Positions 55,921-64,000 of a stretch of 64,000 bases of DNA are shown here, one piece after another. The DNA is from Thuidium tamariscinum. Taxonomy: Eukaryota > Streptophyta > Bryopsida > Hypnales > Thuidiaceae. The position numbers and the translations under genes were made by a program. The DNA is taken from the NCBI GenBank assembly GCA_947034885.2, contig OX344749.2:27977501-28041500 (forward strand). Direction: 5' to 3'. Position 1 is the first letter of the stretch. Each line of letters begins with the position of its first letter. The notes beneath the pieces were generated by a model. The model was not told where the DNA came from and made no database searches. It was given only the letters and a program-made list of their open reading frames with translations.

Positions 55921-58212
55921 ATGGCTGGTGTGCTCAAGCGAGCTGGCCGGTCCTACGCAAAGTCTCTGGAGACACTGAACGCGAAGGTCGGAGATAGCAA
56001 GTTCGGCAAGTACTTCAAGCTGGAAGAGCGCAACACCTACTTCACGCAAGAAATTCGTGCAGGATCGGCGACGTTTCTAACCATGGCGTATATCCTAGCT
56101 GTGAATGCGACCATTCTCACTGACTCCGGCGGCCCTTGCTCGGTCTCCGATTGCATTCCCCTCTGCAGCAACGATGCTTACGCGGACACCAATTCTTGCA
56201 CAAGCGCAGGGTTTCAGATGATCCCCCCCACGCCCGCTTGCAAATTCTCTCCTGTCAACCCCGGCTACCAAGCCTGCTTGAGCACCGTGAAGAAGGATTT
56301 GATTGTCGCCACCGCCGCGTCTGCCATCATCGCATGCTTCATTATGGGCGTGTTTGCGAATCTGCCGCTGGCGTTGGCGCCAGGTATGGGCACGAACGCC
56401 TACTTCGCTTACACGGTGGTGGGGTTCCATGGCTCAGGAAATGTTACGTACCAGTCGGCATTGGCAGCCGTGCTGGTCGAGGGGGTGATCTTTTTGCTGA
56501 TTGCGGCGCTCGGGTTCCGAACGAAGATTGCGAAGCTCATCCCGAGGCCTGTGCGTCTCTCGACGTCCGCGGGAATTGGCCTGTTTCTGGCTTTTATTGG
56601 GTTGCAATCAGGTGAGGGAGTGGGACTGGTTGCGTACGAAGGCAGCACGCTGCTCACATTGGGCGCTTGCCCGAGGGAGTATCGCGTCTCGCTCGCGCCC
56701 GTTATCTCGGTTAATGGCACCACGCAGCTCATGCCAGGTGAGGGATCCATGCGAGCTTTGAATTGTCTGTGCAGTGCATTCTCTTACTTGAAGAGTAATG
56801 CATTGTGTTTGAGGGTGCATGTGAGAATTTACACTTTTGGATTGCTGAAACAACAGGTGGATCAACGTCTAGTGCAATCATGTGCACGAAGCATCGTATG
56901 GAAGACCCTACTTTCTGGCTCGCGGTTGTGGGGTTTTTGATCATTGCCTATGCGCTGATAGAGAATATCAAGGGCGCTATGATCTACGGCATAGTGTTCG
57001 TCACGGGCGTGTCGTGGTTCCGCCATACCAAGGTAAATTATATCAACTCCATTTGCAAGAATGAAAATGTATGGATATTCTGAATTCAGAATAAACTACA
57101 TGAGCGTCGTCACACTCGAAACATAGATACATAAATTAGACGGGAGAGCTCTTCACTTTCACTAGAAAACCTCACTATCTCTTTGACCCAGCACGACCTC
57201 ATCCCAGCAATACTATCCGAGCGTAGAGGTTACAAATTGCATTGGAAATTCGCCTCTTCTTACAGAACAAATACCCCGCACTAATAGGGTGTCATAACCG
57301 AACGTGCAGACTTTCAAAGCCCTAGGGAGAGGATCATGATACTTTGGAGAAAGAACAATTGCATTGTGCCCAATTGGTCACAATTTGTGAACCAGGAATC
57401 ACGAACCCTGACACTCTCTAATTCACATTCATTTGATATTCACAGTCGAAATTCAATTCAAGAACTTTTCAGTAATCAAAGAACTGAGTACGGTTGTGTG
57501 GTTGCAGGTGACCTACTTCCCCGAAACCCCAGCCGGCAACGAAGCCTACGCCTACTTCAAGCACGTGGTGGACGCTCACAAGATTCAAAAGACAGCCGGC
57601 GCTTTGAGTTTCTCCCAATTCAACACCAGCGACCTCTGGGTTGCCCTCATCACCTTCTTGTACATCGACATCCTGGACACCACCGGCACGCTCTTCTCCA
57701 TGGCGAAGTTCGCGGGCTTCGTGGACGCCAAGGGCAATTTCCCGGGTCAGTACTTCGCCTTCATGAGCGACGCCACGGGCATCTGCGTGGGCTCTCTGTT
57801 GGGCTGCTCCCCCTTGACCACCTTCATCGAATCTTCCACGGGGATTCGGGAGGGGGGCAGGACGGGCGTCACGGCCATCACGGTGGCGTTCTACTTCCTG
57901 CTATCACTCTTCTTCACGCCCCTGCTGGCATCCATTCCGCCGTGGGCCGTGGGGCCGGCGCTGGTGCTGGTGGGGGTGATGATGATCAAGTCGGTCGTGG
58001 AGGTCAACTGGGAGGATCTGCGGGAGGCGGTTCCGGCCTTCATGACCATCATTCTTATGCCGCTCACGTACTCTGTTGCTTATGGGTTGATCGGAGGGAT
58101 CGGGACATACATTGCATTAAATCTCTGGGCCTGGGCATCTCAAGGATTCCAGCGCCTGCGCAATGGCCGCAAGCCTGCAAGCAATTCTCTGCAGTCTGCA
58201 GTCCCCTCCTGA
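55921..58212 (+). CDS. AZG-type adenine/guanine permease
   Basis: Three exons: 55921-56737, 56857-57032 and 57508-58212, joined at GT-AG sites; 565 aa, close to Arabidopsis AZG1. The protein is a multi-spanning plasma-membrane carrier of the AzgA/NCS2 group, which takes up adenine and guanine and, in Arabidopsis, cytokinin bases. Family landmarks in order: [20 protein letters not shown] (residues 38-57), [14 protein letters not shown] (near 151), [38 protein letters not shown] (near 385), and [20 protein letters not shown] (near 429). The ATG fits the family N-terminus ([20 protein letters not shown]). The exons are about 60 % G+C, far above the flanks. Intron 1 (119 bp) stays open in frame, so a retained form would end at 56940. 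No lesion is seen. Confidence 0.92.
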
Positions 58213-60592
58213 ACCTGCCAAAGCTCCGAATCTGAAGATGGAAGCCGTGCATTGAAGGTGCCCGGTTTGTTGCTTGCCGCGTGAGGTAAGATTCCTGAAC
58301 CGCGAGATTCTTGAGCCGGCACATTTTGCACGGATTCTGACGCACATAATCTTGTGTTGTTTGGACACTGCATGGCAAAAGTTGAAGGGGTTCAAAGTCT
58401 TGATAACCAATGCACGGTTGACCTACTTCAACACACAAGATCGGCACAAGATCAGCGGTTAGGTGGTGTACTGTACGTCCGCATTTGCATTTTAGGTGTG
58501 CTGGAATGGGATTCTCCTGCCTGAGCTCGAATGATGAATTGGTACATAAACTTTCTGCATCGAGGATGATTCTGAAGCACCCAACTGTCAAGCTTGAAAA
58601 TTCAGTGCGTTGCAGTTTTGGTAGTTTTGAATGGAGTACAGGCGACGACAGATCAAATGTTTAGGGTTTTAGGGTGCATCCTCCTAATGTATATGTATTT
58701 TTTGTCTGAAAATTTAGGGTTTTACAGCGCTGCTGGAATCCATCGACCCACATTTTTTTCAAGCGTCAAGCACTTGAAGAACCCCAGTTTTTCATTTAAA
58801 ATTTTTTCCAGTTCAAGCCCTTCTTGAACCTTTCTCCAGAATTTTTTTTCCAGTTCATAGCTTGAGCCTGGATGTCTAAGGCCATGAAAAAATGTCACTG
58901 ATGTAGCATACTGCCTTTCCTGCAGTACTGTACTGTAGAGTGACGTTGGGGCCGTATTTCTGGTATCAAGGATGTGTACCCTTTAATTAACCCTTAAAAA
59001 GGACTTTTCATTTCAGGGCTAGGTCAAAATTCACCAGACTTCTACATTAAAATAAGTATTTCAAAATTTTGATATTTTTAACATGTAGTGATATATGTCT
59101 AAAATTTAAGCTCCTATTTATCCTCACTCAAAAATCCCATATGGGTTGTTTTACCTACCACTAACCCACTTGTATAAAGAGATTCTCCATACAATGCAAT
59201 TTGTTAACAAAGTCAATCTTTTAGTTGACATCTAAAGAGTTCCTAGATGGTAGACTAGAACCAAGGGAGCTTCAACAACAAAGAAGATATGTGATAGGTA
59301 AGGGTGTACAAGAAAGTTTGTGCAACACAATCCATTTCAACAAAAAAATATTTCATTGCATATTTAGGGTCAACTAGGAGTTGTTAGAAAGTCATTTTAA
59401 AGTCATGTTTTAATTTTGTAGCACTGTGCAACAACTCAAAAATGACTCACTAAGTATCACAACTTAGAAATGACTCCCCTGTGACTTCCTTCATGACAAT
59501 CCACGTTGTATTTTTCATGGGGCATTTACAACTTCAAAATGACTTGCAAATGATTGGCCACTTGGTTGTCCACATTGGATTTTTTATGGGTCATTTACAA
59601 CTTCAAAACAATTAGCAAATGACTAGCCACATGGATGTCTACGTTGGAGATGCACTTTCTACATGGCAGTTGAGACTACATTTTTTTCATTCTCTTCTCT
59701 TTATTACTTTTCTCATCCATGGTAAAAGTGGATGGTGATAAAAAAAAACCCTCTAGTCATTTACATAAAGGACTCATCCACAATGACTCCCGCATCTAAT
59801 TTTGGTACATAGTTTTATATGTCCTATATGACTGAAAATTGAGTCATAGACACAATTATAGAATCTTGAAATTCTTGTAGTGTTTTTGCCTCCCAAAATT
59901 CACAGTAAATTTAATTTCATGAATAAAATCTTGAAAAAAAAAATTAGCTCTATTTTCCTTCTTTTCCTACATATGAAATTTTTTCACTACTTCTAATTAT
60001 CTACAATTTGCTCCAAAATTGCTTAAATGATTGGTTAATGGTACTTTTACCTTATAGCACTCAAACCTCAACTTGTACTAATTGCTATGCAATCCCTAAT
60101 TTCTCACTTTGATGTCATTTTCTATTAAGACCCTATTTTGGTCAACCATTTGATGGGGGAGCCACAAACACTTCAACAACTCCTTTAACGTTAATATGCT
60201 ATGAACATTTGTTATCTAGGTATTTTGGAAAAGCTATTTGTCAATTCATATATTTGTTACAAAATGAAAGAAGTTTTGAAGAAGCCATTTGCATGTAGAA
60301 TCAAGAAATTCCAACAAGAAAATAATTTTCTATAATTTTTCAAAATTTATTGGGACTAAATTGGAAAGTGTGGATGACCCCATGTTAAATCCACTCATAT
60401 TGACTTGTCTCCTTCCGCAATCCCACCCGAGTGCTTTATCATGATGCTAAAGGGTTGCTAGATTGTGGTAATAGGCGACTAACACAAATGGGAGGGTCTA
60501 GATAGATGTTGGAAGTGGGTGACTAACAAAATGGAGATGTTCTACCTTAGTGTACAAAAGTGAAATAAAATTAAGATAATTGGATCATTTCA
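58213..60592. other. 3' flank and A+T-rich spacer
   Basis: 58.2-58.9 kb is the probable 3' UTR and flank. At about 59500-59650 a unit of about 68 bp occurs just over twice (CATTTACAACTTCAAAA, GCAAATGA, GCCAC). ATTCTTGTAGTG at 59871-59882 resembles the right end of a CACTA-type MITE, but no left end was found. Confidence 0.5.
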
Positions 60593-61313
60593 AGGTGATT
60601 GCAAGAAACGCTTGTACTATTTTCTATCACACATTGCATGCTAATCTATTTTTTGGCCATAACTTTTGTATTTTGGCTCCAAATGACTCGAGATTTATCG
60701 AGAAGGTACTCATAACTATCATACACTATCTTTATTTTTTTTCATAATTTCCAAAAATATTTACTATCCAAAAATAGACCCCAATTGAATGTCACACTTG
60801 CAAATTTGGAGGTTTTTTAGTATTGAGGAGTACTTCTTTTTAATGATTTGAGATGAAATTTGGATGAGATGCTCTTCTAGTAGACTTCTAGGTCTTTAAG
60901 GAAGGATTTTTAAAAATAGCTAAATTTATGTGGTGTGGAAGTCTACAAAGTGAGCTTATTTCTGCTTGTATTTTGAAAGATAGAAAATATGATTTTGCTA
61001 AGTTTTTTGGTGCATGACCATCTCCATAGAGTTGTTATAAATAGACATTTTTTTCTATTCACTTATTTTTACTATTTTTAACTAATTTAAACATCCAAGT
61101 ACCTATTTTCTTTTTATAGATTTGGCACTTTTCTAGTTCTCCTACTTAAAGAAATTTTGTATAAATCTCCTTTGGTGGTTACCTTTGCTATAAAGGTGTA
61201 TACATTATTCATATTTAAAATTAAAAAAAATTCTAATTTTAAAGTACTTCCAAAAAAGTCATGAATACTATTGAAAACACAACAAAATCAACAAGTGTTT
61301 CTTGCAATCACCC
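60593..61313. mobile_element. Inverted-repeat element with 4-bp target duplication, copy 2 (721 bp)
   Basis: AGGTGATTGCAAGAAACGC at the left and GTGTTTCTTGCAATCACCC at the right, with TTCA on both sides (60589-60592, 61314-61317). The interior follows 17117-17849 throughout. It is non-coding. Confidence 0.85.
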
Positions 61314-62008
61314 TTCAAAGTGGTGTTCGTTTCAATGTAATATTAGCACAACGAATAAGTTGCAATGCAGTTATAAGAATTCATCAAGGCGTATCATGAG
61401 CTCATCTGCTGCAATTAGGCTTTGGGTTGTAATACCTCAATTAGTGCTGTAGGAGTTGAATGTAGGTTTGCAAATAAGGAGTCTTATCACAAAGACTTTG
61501 GGCCACCACATCCCCTACCGAAATCCGTTAACTAGACACGAAGGTCAGCAAAGAACAATTGGACACCATTTTCACATGAAGAATAAAAAATATGGATCAA
61601 TAAACAAAAAGAGAAGATAAAGTTTTTTTGTACGTCCTGCTGTCCCTGCAGAACCATTCTATCAGGAAAGCTACGCCACGGATGTCTTCTGTTCACCAAT
61701 AATTTCTAAGCTTGAACCCATTCTGAAACTTTTTCCCACACGACACTCGCTTGGAGTTCTTTGACCGCATAAGATTCTACCACTTAAAAATTCTTACACA
61801 TTAGTTCATTCTGTACATCTCACACTGTCTGCATGCTAGAAACATGTCATCAAGCACAAAAAGAGTTTCCTCATTAACAGTCATCGGTGTTGGGAAGAAT
61901 TTCTCAGCCTCGAGAGGACAAAGTTGAAGCAAGTTGAACAGCCCCATTCTTTACATGTAGCAGCCACTGAATAAAATGAGCACACTTTTTTCAAGTCCTG
62001 CTCCAGCA
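61314..62008. other. 3' flank of the BTB/pentapeptide gene
   Basis: Probable 3' UTR of the minus-strand gene lies in the last few hundred bases. No other gene was seen. Confidence 0.4.
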
Positions 62009-63797
62009 TCATCGGCTAGCTCCTTGAAGATTGGCACCATTCAAAGAGGCACCTTCCAATATGGTGTCCTTCAGATTCACATCCCTGAGATATGCACGTT
62101 GCAGATTCGCTCCACGAAGATTTGCACCAGTGAGCTTGGTTCCCTTCAAGTTAGCATTCTCCAAATTCGCTTCCGACAAGTTGGCATTCGTCAGGTCAGC
62201 GTTCTGTAAGTGGGCGCCACGCAGGTCAGCGTTGCAAAAGCTTGCATTTATGAGACGGGCATCAGCCAGATTTGCACTCTGCAAGTTTGCACCAGCAAGC
62301 ACAGCTCCAATCATCCCTGCACCTGTGAGTCACATGCACCTTCTCTCGTAAGCACAACATTCCTAGAATCGAATGTGCAGAAACTAGAACAGTGCATAAT
62401 AACAATTATACACTGAACCTAAAGACACATTAGTATGGCCTATGCTGTTGAGCACAACTAAGCAGGCTATCTACGAAAAGCAAGGTTGAAATTCTACAAC
62501 ACTGACTCCCTTCTTGAGTCCAAAATTGTGCAAAACCAAGTCACCGAACCCCGTCCTCAGTGAGGGTTCTAACAATACCCAACGTGACCCATAGGCATAT
62601 TTTCCTGATTTCTAATTTCTGCAACTTTTGAATGAAAGGTTCTCTAAAATTCAGTAACTCTCAATCCGGAAGTCCAAATCATCCAAACTCGTCCAAGCAT
62701 CCCCTCACTGGGAACTTCCAACAGTACCTCATGCATCCCCTCAGGGTTCATAAAATCTCAACATGACATGAGAATTTAAAAATCTAAAACTCTTTAAAAC
62801 ATTTAAAACCTACCATCCTTAACACTATTAATCAATATGGCATGAAAAAGTAGCTTGAATCCTTAAGACTATTTGCCTAAGGCAAACCCTAAGAAATCAC
62901 ACATGCAGAAACTGGAATACGAGATGCATCATTTGAATCGCCTGTAATTGACAATGTGGGGCCTCCATCAATTAGCAAAATAGCTAATTGAGGAAACAGA
63001 TAATACAAGATAGAAATGAACGATGACCCCCAACACACAACGACATGGTACAGAAATTGAACAGCCATCCAAACGCAAATGAAGAGACAAGCAATGCATG
63101 ATCTCAAACGACTGATACCTGTGAATATGCACGAGTAGAGGTTGGCATAGTGAAAATTGGCCCCATTCGCCTCAGTCCCTGTAAAGTCAGACTTCTGCAG
63201 CTCTGCTCTGGAGAAGAAGGTGTTGATCAATCGCGTATGACTCAGATCCACATAACTCAAATCGAGTTTGGACAGATTCTGCCCTGAAAGATTGACCCCG
63301 CGCAGCTTCACTTTCCCAAACTGAAGACACTTGATCACATCTCGCCGGCTCATTTCCGGCTTCGTATTGTCGTCTTCGTCTTTCTTACACAACAACGGTG
63401 TGAGATTCTCCACCAGACCCATGAGCTGGTAGTACTCAGCCTCTCGCAGAAGCTCCTGGTAGGCAGGAATCTCCAGCATGGGAATCACTCCGTCACGCAA
63501 CCAATTCAAGATATGCCTGAAGTGTGTTCCGTCCCGGTCAATGAACACTGCGCCTTTTTTAGAATCCATGTGCAGCCGGTGCCGGCCGCTGAACATGACA
63601 GCCAGCATCGAGTGTGTGTCTCGTTGAGTGAGCGTGTCCACTGTCGTCGCAAACGTCATTCCACCAACATTGAGACGCACCACAGAAGGCATCTCGAATT
63701 TATCCTCAGCATCAGGTCGTGCGTCCTCGTTCTCCGACGAATCAAGCGAGCTCACGGTTGCCGCACAAGACACTGCTACCGGCTCACGATCATCCAT
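62009..63797 (-). CDS. BTB/POZ (KCTD-type) protein with pentapeptide repeats, FIP2-like
   Basis: Two exons on the minus strand, 63797-63119 and 62322-62009, with a 796-bp intron; 330 aa. Residues about 39-135 form a T1/BTB domain (VVRLNVGGMTFATTVDTL, FIDRDGTHFRHILNWLRDG). A short linker (MSRRDVIKCLQFGKVKLRGV) leads to pentapeptide repeats of the A(D/N)LXX kind from about residue 180 to the end (NADLTNANLSEANLENANLK), which fold as a right-handed beta-helix. Order and length fit Arabidopsis FIP2, found as a partner of formin AFH1; BTB/KCTD proteins often serve as oligomeric adaptors, some for CUL3 ligases. The ATG at 63797 is used because the upstream in-frame residues lack another ATG. GTATCGACAG just upstream could be a leader-intron acceptor. 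No lesion is seen. Confidence 0.9.
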
Positions 63798-64000
63798 CCG
63801 ATGCTCTTTAAACTCAACCTGTCGATACAATTACAAGTGATATGTCATTAAGCTTACACTAATCTAAGCATTCAAGGGCGGAAAAAGGACAACATAAGTA
63901 GATGTATCCTGATTTCATCAAGAAGTTATGTAATCTAAACCTAAGCGACTGCCGGCTCCGGAAGACATGAAATTTTGGATCTGCTAATCTATCTATTTCA
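63798..64000 (-). promoter_or_regulatory. Upstream region of the BTB/pentapeptide gene, cut by the window end
   Basis: This holds the 5' UTR and perhaps part of a leader intron for the minus-strand gene. The promoter itself probably lies beyond the window. Confidence 0.35.

Noticed and set aside
59420..59882. CACTA-type MITE ending TTCTTGTAGTG
   Set aside because: Only the right end is recognisable; no matching left end or 3-bp duplication.
1..64000. CRISPR arrays, tRNA or rRNA genes, bacterial operons
   Set aside because: None was seen; intron-bearing plant genes and MITEs argue for nuclear DNA without bacterial contamination.

Overview
The window looks like nuclear DNA of a land plant, most likely a non-seed plant such as a bryophyte or lycophyte. 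The lineage is an inference, because no rRNA or organelle marker is present. The clues are plant-only protein families (a SINE-type KASH protein, an AZG purine permease, an FIP2-like BTB/pentapeptide protein, ACR-type ACT repeats), short GT-AG introns, and G+C-richer exons and gene leaders set in very A+T-rich spacer full of short inverted-repeat transposons.

Four genes look intact. (1) 11368-14965 (+): ARM-repeat protein ending in a KASH tail (LVPT), SINE1/SINE2-like, nuclear envelope. (2) 46225-48551 (+): an unrecognised basic, coiled-coil protein. (3) 55921-58212 (+): AZG-type adenine/guanine permease. (4) 62009-63797 (-): BTB/POZ plus pentapeptide-repeat protein like FIP2, convergent with the permease. 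Each has a G+C-richer leader of up to 1-1.7 kb. The four do not form an obvious pathway.

Two broken genes lie between 18.9 and 24.8 kb. One is a two-exon remnant of mitochondrial beta-ketoacyl-ACP synthase, with a 271-bp transposon inside an exon. The other is a decayed gene in which a protein kinase domain runs, through a normal splice junction, into the start of an ACR-type ACT-repeat protein. This kinase-ACR fusion is the most unusual coding feature of the window.

The rest, roughly 80 %, is A+T-rich spacer built largely from non-autonomous DNA transposons. At least seven families can be told apart by their termini: a 0.9-kb TTAA-flanked family (five copies plus one decayed), a 271-bp TTAA-flanked family, a family with 4-bp target duplications (one copy is a 1.09-kb fold-back), CACTA-type mini fold-backs with 3-bp duplications, a 280-300-bp CATTAGA family (six copies), a nested element at a TATA site, and smaller inverted-repeat families. 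For three insertions the empty target site can be read elsewhere in the window or deduced from a reading frame. No transposase gene was seen.
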